Positions 38,367 to 47,825 of a stretch of 64,000 bases of DNA are shown in pieces; the first letter of the stretch is position 1; every line of letters begins with the position of its first letter. Origin of the DNA: Heyndrickxia sporothermodurans (GTDB lineage Bacteria > Bacillota > Bacilli > Bacillales > Bacillaceae_C); contig BORH01000005.1 of assembly GCA_018333075.1 (NCBI GenBank), forward strand, positions 248,001-312,000. The letters are read 5' to 3'. The notes under the pieces are model-generated. The model did not search any database, was not told the DNA's origin, and saw only the letters and a program-made list of their open reading frames with translations. A program made the translations under genes and the position numbers.

Positions 38367-40649
38367 ATGAAAAATAAAAAAGATCTTCAGTCTATTATCC
38401 AATTTTTAAAAGAAGATGAAACGATAAATAAACAAATAACCCATTGGCAAACTATAGAAGAGAAAAAAGCTTTAACTGAAACATTCCCTAAAAATATCCA
38501 TCCCAAATTAAGGATGTCTCTTGAAAAAAGAGGAATAAAAGAGTTGTATACTCATCAGCGTACTGCATTCGAAAATGCCATGAAGGGAAATAGTATTGTG
38601 GCAGTTACTCCAACTGCTTCTGGAAAAACCCTTTGTTATAATTTACCAGTACTCCAATCTATTCTAGAAAATTCAAATTCAAGAGCCCTATATATGTTTC
38701 CAACGAAAGCACTTGCACAGGATCAAAAAAGTGAAATAAATGAAATAATTGAGGAATCAGGGATGCAAATAAATAGTTATACATATGATGGCGATACTCC
38801 TTCAAATATTAGGCAAAGAGTGAGAAAAGCTGGACATATTGTAATAACGAATCCTGACATGCTTCATTCAGGGGTTTTACCGCATCATACAAAATGGGTT
38901 TCGTTTTTTGAAAATCTTAAATACATTATTATAGATGAGTTACACATATATCGAGGTGTTTTTGGCAGTCATGTAGCAAATGTTATACGTAGGTTAAAAA
39001 GAATTTGTGAATATTATGGCAGCAATCCTATTTTTATATGTACATCAGCAACCATTGAAAATCCTAAGGAATTAGCTGAAAAATTAACCGGTGAGTCAAT
39101 CGTTTTAGTAAATAATAACGGAGCACCTAGTGGGAAAAAGCATTTTGTTTTTTATAATCCTCCGATAGTAAATAAACCATTAAACATACGACGAAGTGCT
39201 ACACTTGAAGTACGCAATTTAGCAAAAAAACTATTAGCTGAAAAGATTCAAACAATTGTTTTTGCTAAAAGTAGAGTTAGAGTGGAAATTATTTTAACTT
39301 ATCTTCAAGAAGTGATAAAAAATGAATTAGGCACAAAATCAATTCAGGGCTATCGAGGTGGGTATTTACCAACACAAAGAAGAAAAATTGAAAAAGGATT
39401 AAGAACTGGGGAGATAATTGGAGTTGTAAGCACGAATGCACTAGAGCTAGGTGTTGATATTGGTCAACTTCAGGTTTGTATTATGACTGGTTATCCAGGT
39501 ACGATTGCAAGTGCATGGCAGCAGGCTGGAAGGGCTGGCCGTAGACATGGAGAATCTCTTGTTATTATGGTTGCAAGCTCGTCCCCAATCGATCAATATA
39601 TTATTGACCATCCAGAGTATTTTTTTCATCAATCTCCTGAAACAGCGAGAATTAATCCAGATAATTTAGTCATATTAGTTGATCATATTAAATGTGCAGC
39701 ATATGAATTACCATTTAAAAAGAATGAGTTATTCGGAAAAGTGGAAATCGATGATATACTTGATTATTTAGTTGAAGAAAGAGTACTACATCATAGAAGC
39801 GATAAATGGTTTTGGATGAATGATTCATTTCCTGCTCATAATATTAGCTTAAGATCTGCATCACAAGAAAATGTTATTATTATTGATACAACTGAAACAT
39901 CTAATGTAAAAGTTATCGGTGAAATGGATCAATTTAGTGCCATGACCCTTTTACATGATGAAGCAATTTATATACATCAAGGAATACAATATCAAGTTGA
40001 AAAACTTGACTGGGAAGAAAAAAAAGCGTTTGTTCGAGAGGTTTCAGTAGATTATTATACTGATGCAAATCTTGCAGTCCAGTTAAAAGTCTTAGAGGAA
40101 GATAAGCAAAAAAATGTTTCTAAGGTTCAAGCTTATTATGGTGATGTTACCGTACAAGCAATGGCAACTATTTTTAAGAAAATTAAATTCAATACTCATG
40201 AAAATATTGGTTCAGGACCCATTCATCTTCCAGAACAAGAATTGCATACAAATGCGACATGGTTTTCATTCGAAAATCAGTTGCCTGGGGATCAATTAGA
40301 AGAAGGTCTAATCGGTATTTCCCATGCATTAAATTCGATAATTCCATTTTTTGTTATGTGTGATCAGCATGATATTCATGTTGTTCCTCAAATAAAAGCC
40401 GTTCATAATGAGATGCCGACAATATTTATTTATGATCGTTATCCCGGTGGAATTGGTTTAAGTGAGAAGATTTACGAAAATCTTCAAGATGTAATAAGAA
40501 AGACTTATGTGATGATAAAGCAATGCAGATGTGATAGTGGCTGTCCTTCATGTATTGGATTAGAAGGTACATCTTCAAAAACAAAAGTTGTTGCTCTACA
40601 ATTATTAAAGCATTTAATAGATTTTGAATCCTATTATGAGGTGAAATGA
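38367..40649 (+). CDS. mrfA: DNA repair helicase MrfA (YprA)
   Basis: A 760-aa superfamily 2 helicase with a C-terminal DUF1998/zinc region. Walker A is TPTASGKT, motif II DELHIYRG (DExH), and motif VI GQAGRAGRRHGESL-like (QQAGRAGRRHG). Four Cys near the C-terminus (CRCDSGCPSC) form the metal site. This is the B. subtilis YprA protein, renamed MrfA for mitomycin repair factor, which acts with the MrfB nuclease independently of UvrABC. ATG 38367 follows GAGGTGG by six bases. One base separates it from mrfB. Confidence 0.93.
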   Translation: MKNKKDLQSIIQFLKEDETINKQITHWQTIEEKKALTETFPKNIHPKLRMSLEKRGIKELYTHQRTAFENAMKGNSIVAVTPTASGKTLCYNLPVLQSILENSNSRALYMFPTKALAQDQKSEINEIIEESGMQINSYTYDGDTPSNIRQRVRKAGHIVITNPDMLHSGVLPHHTKWVSFFENLKYIIIDELHIYRGVFGSHVANVIRRLKRICEYYGSNPIFICTSATIENPKELAEKLTGESIVLVNNNGAPSGKKHFVFYNPPIVNKPLNIRRSATLEVRNLAKKLLAEKIQTIVFAKSRVRVEIILTYLQEVIKNELGTKSIQGYRGGYLPTQRRKIEKGLRTGEIIGVVSTNALELGVDIGQLQVCIMTGYPGTIASAWQQAGRAGRRHGESLVIMVASSSPIDQYIIDHPEYFFHQSPETARINPDNLVILVDHIKCAAYELPFKKNELFGKVEIDDILDYLVEERVLHHRSDKWFWMNDSFPAHNISLRSASQENVIIIDTTETSNVKVIGEMDQFSAMTLLHDEAIYIHQGIQYQVEKLDWEEKKAFVREVSVDYYTDANLAVQLKVLEEDKQKNVSKVQAYYGDVTVQAMATIFKKIKFNTHENIGSGPIHLPEQELHTNATWFSFENQLPGDQLEEGLIGISHALNSIIPFFVMCDQHDIHVVPQIKAVHNEMPTIFIYDRYPGGIGLSEKIYENLQDVIRKTYVMIKQCRCDSGCPSCIGLEGTSSKTKVVALQLLKHLIDFESYYEVK

Positions 40650-40650
40650 A

Positions 40651-41907
40651 GTGTCAATAAAAAAAAAGCTGCAACGTTTTAAAAAGCATCTTGGACATAA
40701 AGAGAAATCACCTCTTTTAACGAATCCTCCTGTAGTAGATAATGAGGAAACAACCATCATTTCAGATATCCCATATTTAGATATGTGGGAAAAAGAAAAT
40801 ACTAGGTTGTATACGTTTGATAATGAATATTGCTTCATTCGTGAAGTACGTTATCCATTAGATCATCTACATGGGAAGTATTATTTTCAAGACTTTTTAA
40901 AGGCTGTACAAATGTGGAATAGTGGTTCGGTAATGCACCCACTATCTGCTACTGGATTTCGACCTGAAGATCTATTCTTTTTTGATACTGAGACAACTGG
41001 CTTAGGTGGAGGAACTGGGAATACAATTTTTTTACTTGGATATGCAAGTGTAATAAATGAAGAGATCGTACTTAAGCAACATGTTTTGCCGGAGCCAGGT
41101 TTAGAAATTCCGCTTTATTATAGTTTTCTAGAAAATATTGATTATTCCACTCTTGTTACTTACAATGGGAAGGCTTTTGATTGGCCACAGGTGAAGACAA
41201 GACATACATTGATTCGTGAGCATGTACCAAGGCTACCTTCGTTTGGGCATTTTGATTTATATCATGCTTCAAGAAGGTTTTGGAAAGATCGGTTAGACTC
41301 AGTAAAATTAATTAATATAGAAAAAGAAATCTTAGATTTTAATAGAAAAGATGATATTCCTGGTTACTTAGCTCCTATGATCTATTTTGATTTTGTTGAA
41401 AGAAAAAATCCTGAAGGACTTATTAAGATTTTAAAGCATAATGAAAATGATATACTTTCGTTAATTAGTCTATATACACATTTGACCTTTCAAATTCTTC
41501 AACAAGATCCCCGCCAAACAAGTACCGAAAAAGTACATTTGGGAAAATGGTTTCAATATATTGGAGAGCAGGAGGCTGCATTTAAAACATTTCAAACAGC
41601 TGCAAATGCGAATGATATTCAAGGTAAATATGAATTAGCCTATCATTATAAAAAACAAAAAAATTTTTTAGAGGCTAAAGCACTTTGGGTAGAGGTAGTG
41701 AAAACAGGAGAAGGTAAAATACAAAAGCTAGCATGTATAGAAGTTGCAAAAATATTAGAACATCAAGAGAAAAATTATTATTTAGCCAAAGAATTTACGG
41801 AAAAAGCCATTCATATTCATGTTCAACATCAATGTAAATCACCAACAGATTCAGATAAATTTTTACAAGAAGCTCAAAAAAGATTGTTAAGGTTACAAAG
41901 GAAATAA
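40651..41907 (+). CDS. mrfB: DNA repair exonuclease MrfB (YprB)
   Basis: A 418-aa partner of MrfA. The central RNase H-like/DnaQ-type nuclease domain shows FFDTETTGLGGG (Exo I), TYNGKAFDWPQ (Exo II) and HNENDILSLI (Exo III). The last 130 or so residues look like TPR helices (EAAFKTFQTAANAND, YELAYHYKKQ). It starts at GTG 40651, with GAGGTGA in the end of mrfA as ribosome site, so the pair is coupled. Role as damage-specific nuclease is from work on the B. subtilis pair. Confidence 0.92.
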   Translation: MSIKKKLQRFKKHLGHKEKSPLLTNPPVVDNEETTIISDIPYLDMWEKENTRLYTFDNEYCFIREVRYPLDHLHGKYYFQDFLKAVQMWNSGSVMHPLSATGFRPEDLFFFDTETTGLGGGTGNTIFLLGYASVINEEIVLKQHVLPEPGLEIPLYYSFLENIDYSTLVTYNGKAFDWPQVKTRHTLIREHVPRLPSFGHFDLYHASRRFWKDRLDSVKLINIEKEILDFNRKDDIPGYLAPMIYFDFVERKNPEGLIKILKHNENDILSLISLYTHLTFQILQQDPRQTSTEKVHLGKWFQYIGEQEAAFKTFQTAANANDIQGKYELAYHYKKQKNFLEAKALWVEVVKTGEGKIQKLACIEVAKILEHQEKNYYLAKEFTEKAIHIHVQHQCKSPTDSDKFLQEAQKRLLRLQRK

Positions 41908-42118
41908 TACCCTATATTTCCTGGGGAAGCGCAGGATTCGACGTGGGTTTCAAAAAAATCATACAAATCGCCAAAAAATTACATGTTTGTCATAAAAAAT
42001 TAATAAATCTGTTAAATTTTATAGATTGTGTCGAATAAGCAGACCCTGTAAAATATTTTATTGCAAAGATAAAAGAAAACGAGTCATTATATTGCAATTT
42101 AATGGATATGGGGTTGAA
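41908..42118. other. Intergenic region after mrfB
   Basis: About 210 bases without a recognised gene or terminator. It contains a perfect TGTCGAA heptamer (near 42028), the Spo0A-box consensus, in front of a short membrane-peptide frame and cotD. A single heptamer is weak evidence. Confidence 0.35.
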
Positions 42119-42121
42119 ATG

Positions 42122-42217
42122 ATGTATCGAGCATTATTTATTCTGTTTTTTATAGTCATTGGACTAACAGCTTTACTTTTTACTAGCTTAAAAGATACTG
42201 TCTATTCATTTTTTTAA
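42122..42217 (+). CDS. 31-aa single-pass membrane peptide
   Basis: ATG 42122 (or 42119) opens a frame whose product begins MYRALFILFFIVIGL and continues TALLFTSLKDTVYSFF: one membrane helix with a short polar end. The ribosome site is weak (GGGG eight bases upstream). It stands alone between mrfB and cotD. Very short hydrophobic frames occur by chance in AT-rich DNA, so this is tentative. Confidence 0.35.
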   Translation: MYRALFILFFIVIGLTALLFTSLKDTVYSFF

Positions 42218-42304
42218 TATGGAAGAAATGAAAATAAAAATCTAACTAGAGTATTAGCAAATCCTAATATAAGGAATAATATAAAAATAGGTATTTGAAT
42301 TAGT

Positions 42305-42332
42305 ACATGTTATAGCCTTTTAACATAGTTTG
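42305..42332 (+). promoter_or_regulatory. Possible SigK promoter for cotD
   Basis: AC (42305-42306), 17 bases, then CATAGTTTG, close to the mother-cell SigK consensus (AC, CATAnnnTA), about 40 bases before cotD. Chosen because cotD is SigK-dependent in B. subtilis. Confidence 0.3.
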
Positions 42333-42371
42333 TTAATGTACCATGACAAATTATTGAAAGGAGATTTGACG

Positions 42372-42638
42372 ATGTTTTGTGGGAAAATATTACCTCCTAT
42401 CGTTCATCCAACTAAATGCTGTATAAAAAATACTCATGAGAATTATATTCAACCACATATTTATCCTTCTCATACAACAAATGTACATCATACAGTTATT
42501 GGACATAAAAGTTACTATCCGCATACGGAGTCTTTTGTAAATGATGTTACCAATGTAAACTTGGGTCCAGGAGTTGGCCCTATACCTGGTGGTCCGGGAC
42601 CTGGATATGGTGCAGGTCCAATGCCATATGGTTATTAA
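42372..42638 (+). CDS. cotD: Spore coat protein CotD
   Basis: An 88-aa inner-coat protein. It is Cys-, His- and Pro-rich at the front (MFCGKILPPIVHPTKCC, HTTNVHHTVIGHKSYYPH), with a Gly/Pro-rich end (GPGVGPIPGGPGPGYG). This is the CotD family pattern, and the position between yprB and ypsA is as in B. subtilis. ATG 42372 follows AAAGGAGA. Probably mother-cell expressed. Confidence 0.9.
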   Translation: MFCGKILPPIVHPTKCCIKNTHENYIQPHIYPSHTTNVHHTVIGHKSYYPHTESFVNDVTNVNLGPGVGPIPGGPGPGYGAGPMPYGY

Positions 42639-42651
42639 ATAACTATTATGA

Positions 42652-42678
42652 CAAGGATGGATATCCATCCTTGTTTTT
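42652..42678 (+). terminator. Terminator of cotD
   Basis: Perfect palindrome CAAGGATGG-ATAT-CCATCCTTG followed by TTTTTG. Confidence 0.9.
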
Positions 42679-42712
42679 GTGAAGTAGTTTATTATATAAA
42701 GGAGAGAAAATA

Positions 42713-43264
42713 GTGAAGGTCATATCCATAACTGGGTATAAACCGTTTGAATTAGGGATATTTTCAAATAATGAGCCCGCTATCGACTATATTAAAAAAG
42801 CAATTAAAAAAGAATTGATTCAATTACTTGATAATGGGTTAGAATGGGTTCTTATTTCTGGCCAATTAGGCGTCGAGCTTTGGGCAGCTGAGGTAGTTTA
42901 TGAATTACAGGAAGATTACCCAAATTTAAAATTGGCTATACTTACTCCGTTTTTAAATCATCATGAGGGCTGGAATGAGAAAAACCGAGAATATTACGAA
43001 ATGATTCTATCTCAGGCTGATTTTGTTGACTCCATTTCAAAGCAACCATATATCGGTCCTCAACAGTTTAGAAATAAAAATAGAATTTTTCTTCATAAAA
43101 GCCAGGGCATACTCATAATTTATGATGAACAAAATGAAGGGTCACCCAAATACATACTTGAAGAAGCAAAAAGATACAAAGAGCATATTAAATATGAAAT
43201 TCGTACGATTGATTTTTTTGAAATACAAATGATAATAGAAGATGAGCAATGGAACACATATTAA
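42713..43264 (+). CDS. ypsA: SLOG-family protein YpsA (DUF1273)
   Basis: A 183-aa Rossmann-like SLOG protein: [13 protein letters not shown] at the start, [16 protein letters not shown] as the glycine nucleotide-binding loop, and [18 protein letters not shown] 42713 follows AAGGAGAG. In B. subtilis and S. aureus YpsA influences cell division and sits next to gpsB, as here. Ligand unknown. Confidence 0.92.
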   Translation: MKVISITGYKPFELGIFSNNEPAIDYIKKAIKKELIQLLDNGLEWVLISGQLGVELWAAEVVYELQEDYPNLKLAILTPFLNHHEGWNEKNREYYEMILSQADFVDSISKQPYIGPQQFRNKNRIFLHKSQGILIIYDEQNEGSPKYILEEAKRYKEHIKYEIRTIDFFEIQMIIEDEQWNTY

Positions 43265-43336
43265 ATTGACAAATATACTAATATTTGAAAGAATAATAAT
43301 AATGGGCATTTGCGAAAACTTAAGGTGGTGTGTTAA

Positions 43337-43639
43337 ATGTTATCTGATAAAGTCAAATTGACTGCTAAAGATATATTAGAGAAAGAATTTAAAACTGCGG
43401 TTAGAGGATATAAACAAGAAGAAGTAGATAAATTTTTAGATTTTATTATTAAGGATTATGAAACATTTCATCAAATTATTGAAGATTTACAACAGGAAAA
43501 TATGCGTTTAAAGAAGCAAGCGGATGATTCATTTCGCAGACAACCTTCGCAGCCAACAACAGGGACGACCAATTTTGATATTTTAAAAAGACTTTCGAAT
43601 TTAGAAAAACATGTTTTTGGCAGTAAATTGAGTGAATAA
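43337..43639 (+). CDS. gpsB: Cell-cycle protein GpsB
   Basis: A 100-aa DivIVA-like adaptor that coordinates penicillin-binding proteins during division and elongation. The N-terminal lipid-binding DivIVA domain is clear ([29 protein letters not shown]), followed by a coiled coil, a short linker and the C-terminal trimerising helix ([16 protein letters not shown]). It lies directly before rnpB. It is functionally connected to ponA and ypiB (reoY) in this window. Confidence 0.96.
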   Translation: MLSDKVKLTAKDILEKEFKTAVRGYKQEEVDKFLDFIIKDYETFHQIIEDLQQENMRLKKQADDSFRRQPSQPTTGTTNFDILKRLSNLEKHVFGSKLSE

Positions 43640-43667
43640 ATTTATTGCAATTGGAATAAATTTCTTA

Positions 43668-43696
43668 TTGCAAGTGTAAGGAAAGTTATTTATAAT
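43668..43696 (+). promoter_or_regulatory. SigA promoter of rnpB
   Basis: TTGCAA (43668-43673), 17-base spacer, perfect TATAAT (43691-43696), placing transcription start near 43703. Confidence 0.8.
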
Positions 43697-43716
43697 ATAT
43701 TAGCGGTCAATCCGTT

Positions 43717-44132
43717 ATGAATAACGTTTGGGTAATCGCTGCAACAGTTATTGTTGTTGAGGAAAGTCCATGCTCGCACGGTGCTGAGATGCCCGTAGTG
43801 TTCGTGCCTAGCGAAGTCATAAGCTAGGGCAGTTTGGTATTTACTGGACTGACGGCAGGAAAAGCTCCTAAGTCTATTAATAGATATGGAGTGACTACCT
43901 TGAAAGTGCCACAGTGACGTAGCCTTGTAAGAAATTACAAGGGTGGAACGAGGTAAACCCCGCGAGCGAGAAACTCAAATTATGGTAGGGGAACCCTTTT
44001 AGAGGAACTCAACGAAGAAAGGGACAAGCATCTAATGCTTGTAGATAGATGATTACCACCTGAGTACGAGATCATTACCTGATCGTTTGGAGTACAACGG
44101 TACAGAACATGGCTTACAAAACGTTATTTAGG
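43717..44132 (+). ncRNA. rnpB: RNase P RNA, Bacillus (B) type
   Basis: Catalytic RNA that matures tRNA 5' ends. Nearly every conserved block of B. subtilis rnpB is present in order: GGGTAATCGCTGC, GAGGAAAGTCCATGCTCGCA, GGTGCTGAGATGCCCGTAGT, GACGGCAGGAAAA, CTTGAAAGTGCCACAGTGACG, GTGGAACG-GGTAAACCCC-CGAGCGAGAAAC, TAGATAGATGATT-CC-CCTGAGTACGAG and ACATGGCTTACA. P1 forms from AATAACGTTT (43720-43729) and AAACGTTATT (44119-44128). End points are set by P1 and by comparison, so they are good to a few bases. Confidence 0.98.
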
Positions 44133-44146
44133 TAAAAGAACATAGA

Positions 44147-44183
44147 AATAATGCTCTCCTTCCGTTAGGAGAGCATTATTTGT
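44147..44183 (+). terminator. Terminator of rnpB
   Basis: AATAATGCTCTCC/GGAGAGCATTATT stem with loop TTCCGTTA, then TTG. Confidence 0.9.
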
Positions 44184-44296
44184 ATAAAGCTTCTTACATA
44201 GTTTGAACAGAAACAATTTTTATAACATTAAAATCAATCATAAAAATATTTTTATCATGCAAAATATTAAGTAGTTACATGTAGAAGGGTGAAGTT

Positions 44297-45433
44297 ATGT
44301 CAAAGTACTCATTAATTGCTACTGCAGCAATGGGATTAGAATCTTTAGTAGCAAAAGAAGTAAAGCAATTAGGCTACGAATGCCAAGTAGATAATGGGAA
44401 AATTGAATACAAGGGTGATGCTAACGCAATAGCTCGAAGTAATCTTTGGTTGAGAACTGCTGATAGGGTGAAAATAAAAGTTGGTGAATTTAAAGCACTA
44501 TCGTTTGACGAGCTTTTTGAAAAAACGAAAGCACTTAATTGGGAGAACTTTCTTCCAGAAAATGCTGAATTTCCTGTCCAAGGTAAATCAGTTAAATCTA
44601 AATTATTTAGTGTATCTGATTGTCAAGCCATAGTTAAGAAAGCGATTGTTGAACGACTCCGGTCACATTATAAAAAAGTTTCTTGGTTTGAGGAAAACGG
44701 ACCATTATTTAAAATTGAAGTAGCATTGCACAAGGATGTAGCTACATTAACGATTGATACAAGCGGTGTAGGTTTACATAAACGCGGTTACAGAGTTAAT
44801 CAAGGTGAGGCACCATTAAAGGAAACGTTAGCTGCCGCATTGATTCAATTGACGAATTGGCATCCAGATCGGCCATTTTGTGATCCGTTCTGTGGCTCAG
44901 GTACTCTTCCAATTGAAGCAGCATTAATTGGTCAAAATATTGCTCCAGGATTTAATCGAGACTTTGCTTCGGAAGCATGGCCTTGGATCGGAGAACAGAT
45001 TTGGGAAGAGGCAAGAAATGAAGCTGAGGATTTAGCTAAATATGATCAACCTTTAAATATTATTGGAACGGATATTGATCATCGGATGGTATCAATAGCA
45101 AAAGAAAATGCAATTGAGGCTGGATTTGGGGATTTAATAGAGTTTAAGCAAATGCAAGTGACAGACTTTACGTCAAAAGACCAGTACGGAGTCTTAGTTG
45201 GAAATCCTCCATATGGTGAGCGTCTTGGTGAGAGGAATGAGGTTGAAAAAATGTATCGGGAAATGGGACAGACTTTCTCTATGCTTGATACATGGTCAAT
45301 TTATATTTTAACTTCTAATGAGCAATTTGAAGAATTATATGGAAAAAAGGCAACAAAAAAGCGGAAATTATTTAATGGATTTATTCGAACAGATTTATAT
45401 CAATATTGGGGGCCTCGTCCTCCAAGAAGTTAA
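44297..45433 (+). CDS. ypsC: THUMP-domain rRNA (guanine-N2)-methyltransferase, YpsC/RlmL-like
   Basis: A 378-aa SAM-dependent enzyme. The N-terminal THUMP RNA-binding domain runs to about residue 165 (SLVAKEVKQLGYECQVDNGK-type start). The Rossmann methyltransferase has DPFCGSGTLPIEAALIG, the acidic motif IGTDIDHRM, and catalytic NPPYGERLG. This is the family of E. coli RlmL that methylates 23S rRNA; B. subtilis calls it YpsC. The ribosome site GAAGGGTGA is six bases away. Confidence 0.93.
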   Translation: MSKYSLIATAAMGLESLVAKEVKQLGYECQVDNGKIEYKGDANAIARSNLWLRTADRVKIKVGEFKALSFDELFEKTKALNWENFLPENAEFPVQGKSVKSKLFSVSDCQAIVKKAIVERLRSHYKKVSWFEENGPLFKIEVALHKDVATLTIDTSGVGLHKRGYRVNQGEAPLKETLAAALIQLTNWHPDRPFCDPFCGSGTLPIEAALIGQNIAPGFNRDFASEAWPWIGEQIWEEARNEAEDLAKYDQPLNIIGTDIDHRMVSIAKENAIEAGFGDLIEFKQMQVTDFTSKDQYGVLVGNPPYGERLGERNEVEKMYREMGQTFSMLDTWSIYILTSNEQFEELYGKKATKKRKLFNGFIRTDLYQYWGPRPPRS

Positions 45434-45503
45434 GAACTTGGTATATTTCACTACTTCTCTGTGTATAATCATATATATAAATGAACAAGGAGTGGGAAGT
45501 AGT

Positions 45504-45680
45504 TTGCCAATTTATTCAATTGACTTTGATAAAATCTCAAGAGCAATTACAAATACATATGAGCTCATGCGGATTGATGAACAGCTTTCAGAAATAGCTT
45601 TGGAAAATTTAAAGGAAGCAGAAAAGTTGTTATCTGATGCACGCAGCTATGTATTAACGAAAGACCAATCCGTTATATAA
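45504..45680 (+). CDS. 58-aa conserved-looking acidic protein
   Basis: TTG 45504 with AAGGAG 11 bases upstream; the in-frame GTG 45492 overlaps that site. The product begins MPIYSIDFDKISRAIT and is mostly helical and acidic (RIDEQLSEIALENLKEAEKLLSDA). It is cytosolic. A TATAAT at about 45463 and a strong terminator after the stop make it a self-contained gene. I do not recognise the family. Confidence 0.6.
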   Translation: MPIYSIDFDKISRAITNTYELMRIDEQLSEIALENLKEAEKLLSDARSYVLTKDQSVI

Positions 45681-45715
45681 AAACGCAAGTGTATATGAAT
45701 GCACTTGCGTTTTTA
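45681..45715 (+). terminator. Terminator after the 58-aa gene
   Basis: Twelve-bp stem AAAACGCAAGTG/CACTTGCGTTTT followed by T. Confidence 0.93.
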
Positions 45716-45810
45716 ATTGTATGTACCACTGTAATTTTTTATCATTCTCTAATTTTATTATATATGTGAGAAACGTATACAAGTATGTTAGTACAGCTGG
45801 AGGAACTTAA

Positions 45811-47733
45811 ATGAAAAATGGATTACCATTTACAATATCAAAAGAAGAGTCATTTTATGAGAAATTCGGAGAGTGGATTGGTGATGTTTTTTATGACATA
45901 TTACCAGAAAAAGGATTTGAATTAAGAGATGAACAGATTTATATGGCATTCCAACTAGAAAAAGCTTTTAAGAATAAACAGGTTATTTTTGCTGAAGCGG
46001 GTGTTGGTACTGGAAAAACAATTGTTTACTTGTTATATGCTATTTGTTATGCCCGTTATACAGGAAGGCCAGCTATCATTGCTTGTGCGGACGAAACATT
46101 AATTGAGCAATTAGTAAAAAAGGAAGGGGATATAAAAAAGCTTGAAACTGCACTTGGTATCGAGACAGATGTCAGACTAGCAAAATCCAGAGAGCAGTAT
46201 TTATGTCTAAAAAAACTTGACCAAATGGTATTAAAAAAAGACTCTGATGAGATTCCCTTAATTTACGATACACTACCGGAGTTTGTACATTCTCAAGGCT
46301 CAATGCTTAAATATGAAAAATACGGGGATAGAAAGGATTATTCAAGTGTCTCGGAAGATACTTGGAAATCTGTTTCATGGGATTCCTTACAGGATTGTTT
46401 TTCTTGCGAAGTCCGTCATCGTTGTGGGCAAACTCTCCATCGGGATTATTACCGTAAAGCAGCAGATTTGATTGTTTGTTCACATGATTATTATATGGAG
46501 CATATATGGACAAAGGATTCTCGAGTAAGAGAGGGACAGCTGCCGCTTTTACCGGAGGCTAGCTGTGTCATTTTTGACGAGGGACATCTTCTTGAGTTTG
46601 CCTGCCAAAAAGCATTAACATACCGTATTCAATCCGAAACTTTGGAAAAATTACTAACACGTTTAATGGAAAACGATGTACGTGAAGAAACTCTTTATAC
46701 GATAGAAAATATTTTATATATAAATGACAATTTATTTCATACTCTTCAAAGGGAAGCATTACCTGTTACAGGATCTAATCGTTTTAATATAATCAAAACA
46801 AATGAAATGATTCGTATAGCCCAAAGCTTAAGAATGCAAATTGATAAGCTCTCGGAGCAACTTGTATATGAAAGCGAAATGTTTGTATTAAACGAATATG
46901 ACTTACGAATTGTTGAGGAATATATAGAACAAATTTTGTATTCCCTAAAATTATTATTGGAAGATAGTGAAGGAATTGTATGGTTTGAGACGACTGAATC
47001 TGATCATACCCTTGTTATTATGCCAAGACTAGTTGAAGAAATTTTACGTAATGAGGTTTTTTCTAAAAACATTCCGTATGTATTTTCTTCTGCGACCCTG
47101 TCCAATAATGGAGATTATTCTTATATTGCGAAAAGCCTAGGTATTGAACAGTACATCCATTTGAAAGTTCATTCACCATTCGATTATGAAAGTAATATGT
47201 TTCTTGATATTTATGAATATCAGCAATTAGCTAATAAATATAATGAAATATATCGTACGATAAATAAGGTTAAAGGAAAAAGTCTGATACTCTTTAATTC
47301 TAAAAGTTCAATGAGTAAATTTAAGGAATATATCAAGCGAAAAAAGACAGACATAGAAATTCTTTTTGAAGGGGATGGGGAAATTAGCTATTTAGTTGAA
47401 AGGTTTCAAGGAAATGAAGAAACAGTTCTCTGCTCCTATCATTTGTGGGAAGGGTTAGACATTCCTGGTCCATCCTTATCCAATGTTATTATAGCTGATC
47501 TTCCATTCCCACCTCATGATCCAGTTTTTGATGCGAAAAGAAAGATGAGCAAAAGTCCATTTATTGAAGTGGATATGCCTTATATGTTATTAAGATTGAG
47601 GCAGGGAATAGGAAGACTGATTCGTACATCAACAGATAAAGGAACCATCCATATCTGGTTAACCACAGAGGAAAAAGAAAAATATCTTACTGACCTTTTC
47701 CCTATTTTACCTGTTGAATCAAACCTTCTCTAA
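45811..47733 (+). CDS. ypvA: DinG/XPD-type Fe-S helicase YpvA
   Basis: A 640-aa superfamily 2 DNA helicase. Walker A EAGVGTGKT, motif II FDEGH, and motif VI LRLRQGIGRLIR. Four cysteines between motifs I and II (YLCLKK, then DCFSCEVRHRC) form the [4Fe-4S] cluster of the XPD/DinG group. It lacks the exonuclease domain found in the other DinG-like protein at 23700. Order (ypsC, ypvA, ypwA) follows B. subtilis. The ribosome site is CTGGAGGA. The stop codon lies in the terminator stem. Confidence 0.92.
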   Translation: MKNGLPFTISKEESFYEKFGEWIGDVFYDILPEKGFELRDEQIYMAFQLEKAFKNKQVIFAEAGVGTGKTIVYLLYAICYARYTGRPAIIACADETLIEQLVKKEGDIKKLETALGIETDVRLAKSREQYLCLKKLDQMVLKKDSDEIPLIYDTLPEFVHSQGSMLKYEKYGDRKDYSSVSEDTWKSVSWDSLQDCFSCEVRHRCGQTLHRDYYRKAADLIVCSHDYYMEHIWTKDSRVREGQLPLLPEASCVIFDEGHLLEFACQKALTYRIQSETLEKLLTRLMENDVREETLYTIENILYINDNLFHTLQREALPVTGSNRFNIIKTNEMIRIAQSLRMQIDKLSEQLVYESEMFVLNEYDLRIVEEYIEQILYSLKLLLEDSEGIVWFETTESDHTLVIMPRLVEEILRNEVFSKNIPYVFSSATLSNNGDYSYIAKSLGIEQYIHLKVHSPFDYESNMFLDIYEYQQLANKYNEIYRTINKVKGKSLILFNSKSSMSKFKEYIKRKKTDIEILFEGDGEISYLVERFQGNEETVLCSYHLWEGLDIPGPSLSNVIIADLPFPPHDPVFDAKRKMSKSPFIEVDMPYMLLRLRQGIGRLIRTSTDKGTIHIWLTTEEKEKYLTDLFPILPVESNLL

Positions 47734-47752
47734 ATTTTAGGGAAGGTTTTCT
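47721..47752 (+). terminator. Terminator of ypvA
   Basis: Stem AAACCTTC-CTAAA/TTTAG-GGAAGGTTT with one bulge, ending in TTTTC; overlaps the ypvA stop codon. Confidence 0.8.
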
Positions 47753-47825
47753 TAATTGTTCTCCCTTTTCAGAAGAATATGATAAAATAATATTGATTGT
47801 GATTTATAAGAGAGGGGAAAACACA

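Noticed and set aside
45318-45503. Long upstream extension of the 58-aa gene overlapping ypsC.
   Set aside because: It reads through the end of ypsC in another frame; AAGGAG near 45487 marks the real start.
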